64,000 bases of DNA from Ricinus communis. Taxonomy: Eukaryota; Streptophyta; Magnoliopsida; Malpighiales; Euphorbiaceae. The first letter of the stretch is position 1. Each line of letters opens with the position of its first letter. The position numbers and the translations under genes are program-made. The stretch is from contig NC_063257.1 of assembly GCF_019578655.1 (NCBI RefSeq), forward strand, positions 31,903,159-31,967,158. Reading direction: 5' to 3'. Positions 11,574 to 22,476 of this stretch are shown piece by piece. The notes beneath the pieces were generated by a model. It saw nothing but the letters and a program-made list of their open reading frames with translations. It did no database searches and had not been told where the DNA came from.

Positions 11574-12540
11574 ATGACAAAAATAAATAATATCAAAGTT
11601 CTGTCTGAAAGTACAGCCACCTCCACTCCATCTCCATCTTCAATCACTAGCTCTTCATCTCAAGTTATCTTTATCAATATTGCTGCGTTAATTCCACACA
11701 AGTTGTCAAAAGGTAGGAATTATTTAATATGGTGCTCTTAAATGACTAATCTCTTTCTTGGTTACGATCTTATAAGATTTATAGATGGATCTCATCCTTC
11801 CTTCAGCTTATGATCCAAAATACAAACTTTGGGTTCGATAAGATCGTCTCGTTCTCTTAGCCATACAAACAGCAATCACAGGAATTGTTGCTCCTCTTAT
11901 TTCTTGCTACAAAAGTTATCAAGAAGCTTAGAACAAACTCAAGACTACATATTCCAATAAGTCTAACACTTAAATGGTTGGTCTTCTTGATTCATTTATT
12001 GAGGTCAGTCAACATAGAAAAAGTATTTCTAAGTTTATGCATTCTTTAAAAACCATTGTAGATGATCTTACGATGATTGGACATGAAATGAGCAATGGTG
12101 AAATTATTTTTCACACACTCAATGGTCTTATGAATGATTAAAAAGAAATCAAAGCTGCTCTATGAGCTAGGAATCTCCTATTAGCTTCGAAGAGCTATTG
12201 GAAAAATTGCTTGATTATGAGACCAGTCTCAAACATAATGACTCAATAAATGAATCATCTATTGTCACTGCTCAATATACTCAAAGGAACAAAAAAGGGA
12301 AAGGTGGAAAACATAACAACTTATAAGGACGACAAGGCAACATTAACAGTTACAGTGAACATCAAAATCAATCTGAGAATCAAAATCAAGGCTTTAGACA
12401 TCAATACTACCAATCTAATAAGGGAAATATGCCCATTTCAAATACATAGTCAGAACTTCTCACTAAAACAAGCAAAGTTGGTCAGGTTGCTAAGTTTTGC
12501 AACTCTCGCCCTCCACCAGGCACTCCCTCTTGGCTACAGG
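11574..12540 (+). pseudogene. Copia gag, decayed
   Basis: From the ATG at 11574 the reading shows a Ser/Thr-rich start, then IPHKLSKGRNYLIW, typical of copia gag. Later come SISKFMHSLKTIVDDL and HTLNGL, and an Asn/Gln-rich stretch near 12330-12430. Several stops and frame changes interrupt it. The usual CCHC knuckle is not intact: only a fragment around KFCNSRPPPG remains before the protease. Gag would form the cytoplasmic particle. Confidence 0.8.
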
Positions 12541-12582
12541 CAAACTTCTCAAAACATGAAAATTTAGAAAATCAACCAGGTT

Positions 12583-13312
12583 GGATTGTAGATTCTGGAG
12601 CATCACAACATATTGCATCGGATCTTCAAATTTTATCTATTCACTCAAATTACGGTGGTAATGATAACGTTGTTGTCGGAGATGGTAAAAGCATTCCTAT
12701 CAAACTTATACTAGATTTACTACTCTTAGTTCTAATAACTTTGTCTTTCAACTCAACAATGTTTTGTGTGCTCCACAAGTAAAGTAAAATTTAATCTTTG
12801 TTTCTCAATTTTGTTCACGAAATAACACCTCTATTGAATTCTTTCCTTATATTTTTCTTATGAAGGATCTAACTACGGGGGTATCCTTGGTGCGAGGCCG
12901 GAATGAAGGGCATGTGTATGAGTGCCCAAACTTAAAGAACCAACATAATGATTCACAAACTCAAGTCCTCATGGTCAACTCTAACATGTCATCCTCTGCC
13001 ACTATCTCCTCTTGACACTATCGCCTTAGTCACCCGTCGTCTAAAATTTTTCATAAAATTATTACTTCTCTTAAACTAACTCCGTCCAAGTCTCTATCTA
13101 AGTCAAGTAAAATTCTTTCTCATTCCAATGCATGTTTATGCAATAAAAGTCATACACTTCCTTTTGGTACTTCATCTTTAAATTGTTCTAAACCTTTAGA
13201 GATTATTTTTATGGATTTCTAAGGACCAGCCCCTATTACCCCTTTTAATAATTTTCATTATTATGTTGTCTTTGTGGATTACTTTAGCAAATACACATGA
13301 CTTTATCCCTTG
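12583..13312 (+). pseudogene. Copia protease and start of integrase, decayed
   Basis: WIVDSGASQH (12583 onward) is the aspartic protease active site with Asp in the DSGA motif. After several stops, GAG-pre-integrase sequence (HYRLSHPSSKIF) appears near 13020, followed by the integrase core start VVFVDYFSKY. At 13312 the frame reads LYPLKH and is cut by the Athila insertion. Deleting 13318-40255 restores KHKYDIVPVF without a frameshift. Confidence 0.85.
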
Positions 13313-13317
13313 AAACA
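13313..13317. repeat. Target-site duplication AAACA (left) of the outer Athila element
   Basis: AAACA precedes the LTR start TGATGTGC and is repeated at 40251-40255 after the LTR end GCATCA. Confidence 0.92.
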
Positions 13318-13761
13318 TGATGTGCATAGTTTTACACATGTTTGCTTGCATATTATTGAGCATTTTCTTAGCATTTATTATATTTTTATTCCAAGATCAC
13401 CCGTGTTTTGTGTCCTTTTGTATTACTGGAGATTTTATAAGTCCATCATCAGTGTTTGAGCAATTTTTAGATCAATTTCGGGCGAAAGCGGACGTAATTA
13501 GAAGCGTTTGACCTTGGATTGACTTTTAGGAAGCCAACACGACCCGTGCTGACTAGCATGACCCGTGTTTAAGCCCGTGTAGAAATTCTTAAGCCGTATA
13601 GCTTAAACACTTTGAAGCAATATGGTTCCCGAGGAAAACACGCCCTTGCTACATTCAAGAGCATGACATGTGTTGAAGCACAATATAAAATTGAATGAGC
13701 CAGTAAAGAGAAAAGGCTCCGCGATTTTGAATCTTCATCCTTCTCTGTAATTTCTCTAGAC
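13318..13761 (+). repeat. 5' LTR of Athila A, truncated (first ~445 bp)
   Basis: It matches the first third of the 3' LTR at 38848 (shared TATTATTGAGCATTTTCTTA and TAATTTCTCTAGACA). It then joins abruptly to gag at the ATG at 13762. The rest of the LTR (~950 bp), the PBS and the gag leader are deleted. Confidence 0.9.
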
Positions 13762-14990
13762 ATGGGAGATGACAACAACAACGTTGCTGAAGCAAACAGG
13801 ATGATTTACGTGTTTGTTAGACCTTCTTTAGAGGGGACGCACACTAGTATATTGTGGCCACCTGTTGCAGCAAACAATTTTGAGATTAAGCCAAATGTCA
13901 TTCAGATGGTGTAGCAGAGTGTACAGTTTGGGGCTTGCCCAGTGTAGATCCTAATGCCCATATCGCGAACTTCTTGGAGATTTGTGATACCTTCAAGATT
14001 AATGGAACTATCGATGATGCCATTCGACTTAGGCTATTTCCATTTTCCTTGAGGGATAGAGCAAAGAGATGGCTATAGTCCTTACCAGCTAACACCATCA
14101 CCACCTGAAATTCTTTGGCTGAGATCTTTAAAAGTACTTTCCTTCTGCTAACACTGCAAAGATGCATAATGATATTTTCTTTTTTATGCAGTTTGATGAT
14201 GAGAGCATGTATGATGTGTAGGAGAGGTACAAGGACTTATTGAGATGTTGCCCACACCACTGTTTGCTATTATAGATGCAGGTGTAGACTTTTTACAGTG
14301 GCTTGAACTCAACCACGAGGCAGATGATGGATGCAGCTGCAGGTGGGGCCATCAATAGTAAGATGCCAGAGCAGGCCCAGAACTTAATTGAGAAGATGGC
14401 CATAAACAATATCAGTGGCAATCTTCCAAGAGTAGGCTAGGACAGTAGGGAGTGGTGAACCAGGTAGATTCTACATCACCATTGGCAGCTCAGGTGGAGC
14501 TTTTAGCCAAGAAGATTGACCAGCTCCAGATGCCATCCAGGCAGCACAACTTAGCTGCGAGTTTTATGGTAGCCCGCACTACAATGCAAACTGTAATGCG
14601 GGAGGTATGTTTGCTTCTCCTTCATCTTCTTCTACTGACCATGAACAAGTTGATTGCATAGGAAATGCGCCCAGGCAGCAAAACAACCCCTACAACAACA
14701 CATACAACCCAGGATGGAGAAACCATCCTAACTTCGAGTGGCGAAATAACAATACCCAGGGTCTACTAGAATTTCAGAGGTTGCACTAGCAGCAGCGCCA
14801 ACAGTAGACTGTTCTCCCTTAACTCCCTCAAAACCGAGAGACGAAGCCTAATTTAGAGGAGTTAATGATGAAGTTTGTGTCCACTTTAGAGAATAGGTTT
14901 CAGCAGATGGATACAGCTCTTAGAAAATTATCAGGCCTCCATACAGAATTTGGAGAATCATATAGGCCAGATTTCTAAGATGCTAGCTGA
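13762..14990 (+). pseudogene. Athila A gag, decayed
   Basis: It reads MGDDNNNVAEANRM, then RPSLEGTHTSILW, NAHIANFLEICDTF and FPFSLRDRAKRW, the retrotransposon gag core that multimerises into particles. It parallels element B gag at 20264 almost codon for codon. Near 14540-14600 a knuckle-like stretch (FYGSPHYNANCNAGG) has Tyr where a second Cys is expected. Most interruptions are TAG codons, e.g. 13912-13914 before CAG AGT. The open pieces 14452-14661 and 14950-15261 are parts of this one gene. Confidence 0.85.
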
Positions 14991-15379
14991 AAGACAGCCA
15001 GAGACGCTCCTCAGTACCACAAATTCAAACCCGAGGGAGCATGTCAAAGTTATCATCTTGAGATCAGGTAAGCAGTTGTCTAGTTCTTTACCTATGGTTG
15101 ATGATGATGTTATTGTGCAGGATGAGCCAGTCAGGAAGGAGCCAGAGCCTGAGGTGATAGAGCTTGTGCGAACTGAGGACAAGAAGAAGAGTCTTGTGAG
15201 GGAATACCAAACTCTAATTCCATATCTTGCCAGGTCGAAGCAAGAGAAGGTTGATCAGTAGTTTGGTAAGTTCTAAGCAACTGAGGATTAACATACCTTT
15301 TGTTGAGGCTATATCGCAGATGCCCAGGTATGCGAGGTTTTTGAAGTAAATTCTAAGCAACAAAAGGAAGCTGAAGGAC

Positions 15380-15934
15380 TTGGGACTTGTGACATTAAAT
15401 GAGGAGTGCTCAGCCATTCTTCAAAATAAGCTACCAATGAAGAGGCATGATCCAGGGAGTTTCACAATACCCTATATTATTGGTGATTTGCTTATTAGTG
15501 ATGCTTTAGCTGATTTAGGTGTTAGCATCAATCTAATGTCTAGCAGTTTGTTCGAGAAATTAGCTTTGAATGAACCTAAACCTACTAGGATGAGCATACA
15601 GTTAGCAAATAGGACTATGAAATATCCTAGAGGAATAGTTGAGGATGTATTTGTTAAGGTAGACAAGTTTATATTTCCTGTTGACTTTATTGTTATGGAT
15701 ATGGAGGGTGAGAGTAGCATGCCTTTATTTCTACGTAGACTTTTCCTTGCAACATCTAGGGCTGTTATAGATGTGTGTGATGGGAAGTTACAGCTTAGAG
15801 TAGATGATAAGACTATTACCTTTGACCTTAGCACTTCTATAAGATATTCATTTAACTATGATAATACTGTGTATTTTGTGGATGATATTCTGGAGTCTCA
15901 ATTGCAGGAGATACTACTTGACGATCCTTTATAG
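15380..15934 (+). CDS. Athila A aspartic protease segment
   Basis: A 184-codon open segment. It contains FTIPYIIGDLLISDALADLG followed by VSINLMSSSLFEKL, the DLG-type retropepsin active site of Athila Pol. A second strand region (FIFPVDFIVMDME) and ATSRAVIDVCDGKL follow. The protein would cut Gag-Pol. It is one piece of a broken pol frame: stops lie just before (15259) and after it, so no complete polyprotein can be made. Confidence 0.85.
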   Translation: MGLVTLNEECSAILQNKLPMKRHDPGSFTIPYIIGDLLISDALADLGVSINLMSSSLFEKLALNEPKPTRMSIQLANRTMKYPRGIVEDVFVKVDKFIFPVDFIVMDMEGESSMPLFLRRLFLATSRAVIDVCDGKLQLRVDDKTITFDLSTSIRYSFNYDNTVYFVDDILESQLQEILLDDPL

Positions 15935-16059
15935 GTAGCATTACAGGCTGATAATGAGGAGAAGTTATCCAACGAGGATGTGTTAGAGCAACTTGCTTGT
16001 TTGCTGGCTAGTGAGCCAACAGGTCTACTGACCATTTTGTTGATATTGATAGGTCAGGG

Positions 16060-17256
16060 ATGCAGAACTTGAGACCTTCACTTGAGGAGCCACCAGCCCT
16101 AGAGTTGAAGGAGTTGCCTAAACACTTGACCTGTGCTTATCTAGATGAGGCGGAGAAGCTGCCGATGATTATTGTAGCTGATTTGACTCATGAGGAGAGG
16201 AAGATGACTTTGGCTTCCCTCAGGAAGTATCCTGAGGCCTTTGCATACAAGATTGCATGCATTCCTAGAATCAACCCCAACTATTATTCGCATAAGATCT
16301 TGATGGAGGATAATTACAGGCTAGTGGTACAGCCACAACGACGTTTGAGCCCGAATATGAAGGAAGTAGTCAAAAGGAGGTAATTAAACTTCTAAATGCA
16401 AGTTTAATGTAACCTATTTCCAATAGCTCTTGGGTTAGTCCTATGCAGGTTGTGCCCAAGAAGGGAGGCATGACGGTGGTTAAGAATGAGAAAGGATGAG
16501 CTGATACCGACTAGGACGGTAACTAGTTTTCGAGTTTGCATTGATTACATGAGGCTCAATGATACAACTCGGAAGGACTATTTTCCCCTTCCTTTTATTG
16601 ACCAAATGTTAGAGCGCTTACCAGGGCATATGTTTTATTGCTTTCTTAATGATTTTTCAAGTTATATTTAGATTCTCATTGCACCTGAGGACCAAAAGAA
16701 AACCACTTTCACGTGCCCCTATAGTATGTTCGCATACAGGAGGATGCCATTCAGTTTGTGCAATGCACCTGCTACTTTCCAAAGGTGTATGATGGCGATC
16801 TTCCATTATATAATTAAAGAGTCTATGGAGGTGTTCATGGATGACTTCTTGGTATTTGGTAACTCTTTCTCCTATTGTTTACTTAACTTAGAGCGCATGC
16901 TTGCGCGCAGTGTAGAAGTTAATCTTGTACTGAATTGGGAAAAGTATTATTTTATAGTGAGAGAGGGTATTGTGCTAGGGCATAAGATTTCATATGTCGG
17001 GGTGGAGGTAGATAGAGCTAAGGTAGAGATCACTATTAAGTTGCCACCCCCTAACTCGGTTAAGGCTGTTAAAAGTTTTCTTGGTCATGCAGGTTTTTAT
17101 AGAAGGTTCATTAAGGACTTTTCTAAGATTACTAGACCTTTGACTCAGTTGCTTGTAAAAGATGTTCCATTTGTATTTTCTGATGACTGTTTGCAGGCTT
17201 TTGAGTTACTTAAGGAGAAGCTAACTACAACCCCTATTATGGTTTCACTTAATTAG
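16060..17256 (+). pseudogene. Athila A reverse transcriptase, decayed
   Basis: The connector (16060-16383) leads into RT: CIDYMRLNDTTRKDYFPLPF, then FAYRRMPFSLCNAPATFQRC, the catalytic FMDDF at 16834-16848, and FLGHAGFYRRFIKDFSKITR. This is the gypsy RT fold with two of its catalytic Asp residues present. Interruptions include a TAG at about 16669, where other copies have Gln, and a frame break near 16380-16480. RNase H follows directly. Confidence 0.88.
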
Positions 17257-17650
17257 GGGTTGCCTTTTGAGCTAATGTGTGATGCTAGTGATTTTGCAGT
17301 TGGAGCTATTTTAGGATAGAGGCTTGACAAGAAGCTCCAACCAATCTATTATGCTAGCAAGATATTAACAGATGCCTAGGAGCACTGTACCACTACTAAG
17401 AAAGAGTTGCTTGCTATCATATATGCTTTAGACAAGTTCCGCTAATACTTGGTGTTATCCAAGACCGTGGTCTACATGGATTATTCGACGTTGAGATACT
17501 TATTTGGAAAGCATGATGCTAATCCGAGACTCATTCGTTGGATTTTGCTTTTGGAGGAATTCAACATTCAGATAAAGGATAAGAAGGGTGCAGAGAACTT
17601 AGCCGCAGATCACCTTTTGAGATTGGAGAATCCGAGCCTAGATGCACTTG
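17257..17650 (+). pseudogene. Athila A RNase H, decayed
   Basis: LMCDASDFAVGAIL, YYASKILTDA, KKELLAIIYALDKFR and LIRWILLLEEFNIQIKDKKG mark gypsy RNase H with its acidic DASD site. Stops at LG*RLDK, DA*EH and FR*YL are TAG or TAA at positions where related elements have Gln. Confidence 0.87.
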
Positions 17651-17699
17651 ATAAGAGGGCTATTAATGACAGTTTTCCAGATGAGTACTTGTGCTCTAT

Positions 17700-18610
17700 T
17701 CGGGTATCTTCAGATATCCCTTGGTTTTTCGATTTTGTAAATTACTTGGTTGCAAAGATCCTACCAAAGGGTATGATATTTCAGCAAAATAAGAAATTCT
17801 TTGCTGATTTAAAGTACTACATTTGGGAAGATCCTCTTTTTGTTTCGAGTTTATGCAAACAGGTGATTCGACGATGCGTGTATGGGAGGAGATCCTCCAG
17901 ATTTTGAGGCATTTCTATGAGGGACAGATGGGAGGTCATCAAGCAGGTAACCATACTGTTAGGAAGGTTCTTGATGCTGGATTCTATTGGCCGACCATCT
18001 TTCGGGATGCTAGAGCATTCGTGCAGGTTTGTGATGCATGCTAGAGGTCAGGTAGCATCTCTGCTCGTGATGAGATGCCCCGAACGAGCATTCAAGTGGT
18101 TGAGATTTTTGATATTTGGGGCATTGACTTCATGGGGTCTTTTCCTTCTTCTTTTGGAAATAAATATATCCTTGTTGTTGTTGAGTATTTCTCTAAGTGG
18201 CCGAAAGCGCAGACTTTCCCTATTGATGATGCTAGAGTCATTACTAAGTTTCTTAAGCGATTATTTGCTAAGTCTGGCACACCTAGGGCACTAATTAGTG
18301 ATAGAAGGACTCATTTTTGTAATGCTCAACTAGAGAAAGTACTTAAGCGATATGGAGTGACCCATAGGTTTTCTACACCCTATCAGTTGCAGACTAGTAG
18401 GCAAGTAGAGGTTACCAATATGGGTTTGAAACGCATCTAGAGAAAACTGTGGGAGTTAGTAGGAAGGATTGGGCGAATAAGTTTGATGATGCACTTTGGG
18501 CATATAGGAGAGCTTATCGTACTTCTACAGGTTTTACAAATTTTAGGCTTGTGTATGGGAAAGCTAGCCATTTACTTGTTGAGTTAAAGCATAGAGCCCT
18601 TTGGGCCTTG
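17700..18610 (+). pseudogene. Athila A integrase, N-terminal and core part, decayed
   Basis: The zinc-binding HHCC segment reads HFYEGQMGGHQ...QVCDAC (17910-18044). The catalytic core follows with [23 protein letters not shown] and [11 protein letters not shown]. At the end stands [20 protein letters not shown], a signature of Athila integrases. Element B cuts the frame at 18615, and it resumes at 28650. Frame changes near 17880 and TAG stops show decay. Confidence 0.9.
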
Positions 18611-18615
18611 AGAGC
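18611..18615. repeat. Target-site duplication AGAGC (left) of element B
   Basis: AGAGC precedes the B LTR start TGATATCC. The copy after the far LTR end (28645-28649) reads AGAAC, one mismatch. Confidence 0.8.
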
Positions 18616-20102
18616 TGATATCCATTGTGTTACACAAATGTATATGCCCAATTACTTCCATTTTTATGCATAGTTATATTGTTTTATGCCAGAATCACTT
18701 GTGTTTTGGTTCCTTTCATGTTTTAGGTGATCATTGATGGACATTATCAGTATTTGAAGGAGATACGTGCGAATATGGACCAAAATCCATCAAAATTGAG
18801 TAAAGGCTAGCATTTTAAGGTTGAGCACGGCTTGGACTCTAGCCGTGCTGAACCATCAACATTTGACCCTCAAAGGTGGCCTTTAGCATGATTTCTGAGG
18901 CAACCACGGTCTCCATCACGGCCTGTGGTGGCTCAACACCGGTAAGGGCATGGTTAGGTAGAAGAGACTGATTTTTGGGACTCGAAGGTCTAGTACGGCC
19001 TAGACTCTGCCCGTGCTGACCAGTACGGGCTTGACCACGGCCATGCTGGGACATTAATATAAGCAAAATCGATTTTTTTGTTAAGGTTCGATTTTCTGAC
19101 TTTAGATCTCACATATGCACGCGAGCCACCCCTTTTCAGACTTCGATAATTTGGCTTTGGGAGACTATTTTGCATATTGAAGGATGGATTTCAGTGGTTC
19201 AAGCATCATATTAAAGATAAAGAGTGGATTTGGAGGCATTCAAGAGGCAATTCGAGGTTCATTATTCAGATTTGGAGATTTATGACTGTTCATCTGAATT
19301 GAAGAAGAAGAAGGGTGTACATGTTTTCAAATTTCTTTTCTATACTTGTTCCTTATTTTGTGTTATTCGTTAACATGAGTAGCTAGAACTGTTGAACCTA
19401 TTGGGGTTCCTTTGTTTGTTGGATTACACTTAATGTTTATGAGATTTTCATTATCAATGCTTGTATTCTTCTTATTTTCATTATTAATAAGATATCGCAT
19501 TATTCATAAGACGTTGTGAATTGTGTTGTTCAGATTGCTTTATGTAATTGAGAAATTCATTTAGTAGTTGGAAATTTGAATAGCAAGAACTGGTTAATGA
19601 TCACTTAAAGATAAGGGTAATTAACTAGCTAGATTAAGAATTAACAACTCTTAATAACTATGGATTAATCTTAAGCCTAACCTAAAATCAATCGTTAGGA
19701 AGAGATTCTGTCGTTTAGGTTCTTAGTTTTAGGAATTCGGTGTTCTCGAGAAGGAAATCGAATTCAATTTAGAATTTGCTCATGGGTAATCACAATTGGT
19801 AATCAATCTAATATATACCTTCACTAAAATTCAACTAGCTTAGGTCCCTTTGGGTTTGCTTTCTTTTATTGTTTGTTTAATTAAACATTTACAAATTGCT
19901 TGACATTTAGCTAATCATTTAGCTTGCATCTAGTCATAGAATAGTAACTTTATCAATTTTATTTAAGGATAGATAACATAAGACGCTGGAGTAGTTCTAG
20001 GATCACCCTTTCCCGAGAATACGACCTTGATACTTGCCATTAGTGTTAGTCTGCATCGATAGGTTCACTGCCTTAGATTATAGCTATATAAATAGCCCAT
20101 CA
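18616..20102 (+). repeat. 5' LTR of element B (1487 bp)
   Basis: It starts TGATATCCATTGTG and ends AATAGCCCATCA directly before the PBS leader. The same sequence, interrupted by insertion C, forms 24350-28644. The LTR contains several GCACGG/CCGTGC-type short inverted motifs near 18825-19050. Confidence 0.93.
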
Positions 20103-20108
20103 AGTTTT

Positions 20109-20126
20109 TGGCGCCGTTGTCGGGGA
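20109..20126 (+). promoter_or_regulatory. Primer binding site of element B (tRNA-Asp type)
   Basis: TGGCGCCGTTGTCGGGGA starts 7 bases after the LTR. It is one base off the usual Athila PBS with GCC at the centre. It primes minus-strand synthesis. Confidence 0.9.
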
Positions 20127-20263
20127 ATTTTTATGTCAACTAGAGTGAATTTGTGTTTGTTAATCTAGCCATTTTTATTTTCTGTCTTTTCATTCTTTTT
20201 ATTCTTTATTGTTTTATTCATTTATGTGTTCTTTGGTTGCTGCCTCTTAGTTGCAGGTAGTTT

Positions 20264-21880
20264 ATGACCAACAGCTCTAATCCTACTCCTGTAGACCCTC
20301 TTGCTGAACCAAAGCGATCCCTCAGTCTTTTGAGGGAGGAGGCGCGGATAGAGATTGAAGCCCCTGTGAATAGACCAGCATGGATGGGAGATAACAACCA
20401 AGCTGCGGATGAAAACAGGACAATGTACGAGTTCGCTAGACCTTCTCTTGAGGGGACACATACAAGTATATTGCGATCACCTGTGGCAGCCAATAACTTC
20501 AAGATAAAGCCGAACGTGAGACAAATGGTCTAGAATAGTGTGCAATTTGGGGGACTACAGAGCAAGGACCCAAACGCTCACATAGCCAACTTCTTGGAGA
20601 TCGTGACACCTTCAAGATAAATGGAACGACTGATGATGCCATTCAATTGAGGCTGTTTCTTTTTTCTTTGAGGGACTGAGCGAAGAGATGGTTACAACCA
20701 CTCCCAACCAACGCTATTACGACATGAAGATTTTTGGCTGAGAAGTTTTTATATAAGTACTTTCCTCTTACTAAAACTGCTAGATTGAGAAATGACATAT
20801 CTTCTTTTATGCAGTTCGATGACGAGAGCATGTATGATGCCTGGGAGAGGTACAAGGACTTGCTCCGATATTGCTCGCACCATGGACTACCAGTATGGAT
20901 GCAAGTTCAAACTTTCTATAGTGGTTTGAACCTTGCTACTAGGCAAATGGTAGATCTTTGCGCAGCAGTGGGGCCTGAGCGATAAGAGCAGGAGGCGGTA
21001 AAATCTGATAGAGGAGATGGCCATGAACAACTACCAGTGGCAATCCTCTAGGAGTCGACCAGTCAAGCAAGGAGTGATCAACAAGTTAGATTCCACAACA
21101 GCCTTGGCAGCTTAGGTGGAGCTTCTGACCAAGAAAATAAACCAACTTTAGATGCCGGTTCATGTAGCACAGATAAGCTGCAAGTTCTATGGTGGCCCGC
21201 ACTACGGTGCAAACTGTAATGCAGGAGATATGTTTGCTTCTTCTTCATCTTCTTCTGCTGACCATGAACAGGTTAATTATACGGGGAATGCGTCTAGGCA
21301 GTAGAATGACCCTTACAATAATATATACAACCGAGGATGGATAAACCATCCCAACTTTGGATAGCGAAATAACAACACCCAGGATTTACCGGGATTTCAG
21401 AGATTGCATCAACAACATCCCCAGCAGCAGGCTGGTCCATTCCAACTACCTCCACCTTAGGAGAAGAGCCCAATCTCGAGGAGTTGGTGATGAAGTTTGT
21501 GTCCTCTATTGACAATAGGTTTCAGCAGACGGATAGTGCATTTAGGATTCAACAGACCTTCATTTAGAATTTGGAAACTCAAATAGGCTAGATTTCTAGG
21601 ATGTTGGCTGAGAGGCAATTGGGGACTCTGCCTACCACTACAAAGTCCAACCCGAGGGAGCATGTGAACAGAATCATATTGTGGTCAGGTAAGTATGTTC
21701 TTGGTCCTTCTTCTATTTCTAACAATGATGTTGATGCGCAGGTAGATTCAAGCAGGAAAGCTGAAGCTACCAAGGTGAAGGAACCAGAGAAGGAAGAGGC
21801 AAAAGAGATTCCACTGAGGGAATACAAGCCTAAAATTATGTACCCTGCTAGATTAAAGCAGGCGCAAGTCCAGCAATAGT
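20264..21880 (+). pseudogene. Element B gag and linker, decayed
   Basis: The ATG at 20264 opens MTNSSNPTPVDPLAEPKRSL, then RPSLEGTHTSILRSP and SFMQFDDESMYDAWERYKDL. Later come FYGGPHYGANCNAGDMF and an Asn/Gln-rich stretch. The chain is complete in order but cut by stops, mainly TAG (20531, 21877 and others), and by a small deletion near 20598. The codon stopped at 20531 is also TAG in element A (13912), and the one at 21877 is TAG in A at 15259. Confidence 0.85.
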
Positions 21881-21939
21881 TTGGTAAATTTCTAGATATT
21901 CTTAAATAACTGCATATAAACTTACCTTTTGTTGAAGTT

Positions 21940-22430
21940 ATTTCGCAGATGCCTAGGTATGCGAAGTTCTTAAAAGAGATTCTTAGCAATAAAAGGAAGT
22001 TTGAGGACTTGCCGTGCATGACGCTAAACGAGGAATGTTCGGCAATTTTCCAAAATAAGTTATCGAAAAGTGACATGATCCAGGGAGTTTTACTATTCCT
22101 TGTGTTATAGGTAACTTATCTGTTAATGATGTTTTAGCTGATTTAAGGGCTAGCATTAATGTAACGCCGTACAACCTGTTTGTAAAGTTGGGGCTGGGAG
22201 AGACCAAACCCACTAGGATGAGTACAATTAGCTGATAGATCTGTTAATTATCCTAGGGGTATTGTAGAAAATATGCTTGTAAAAGTAAATAAATTTATAT
22301 TTCCTGTCGATTTTATTGACATGGACGGTGAGAGTAGTGTACCATTAATTCTAGGAAGACCTTTACTTGCAATATCTAGGGCAATGATAGATGTTTGTGA
22401 TGGGAAGTTAAAACTTAGGGTCGAGGATGA
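21940..22430 (+). pseudogene. Element B protease remnant
   Basis: The reading follows element A protease: cleavage-site region, then ADLRASINV-like sequence near 22140, FIFPVDFI near 22300 and CDGKLKLRVEDE near 22400. The Gly of the DLG active site is changed and frameshifts are present. It ends at the deletion junction marked by the hairpin at 22431-22476. Confidence 0.75.
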
Positions 22431-22476
22431 GGTGATAACTCCCTAGTTCAAACTGCACATCTAGGGAGTTATCACC
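22431..22476. repeat. Perfect 16-bp inverted repeat at the internal deletion junction of B
   Basis: GGTGATAACTCCCTAG and CTAGGGAGTTATCACC flank a 14-nt loop. To the left is protease sequence. To the right, GAGTCCAGCTAAATGACTCG corresponds to the region after the integrase stop in A (about 29053). So the hairpin marks the join where RT to integrase was lost. Confidence 0.9.
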
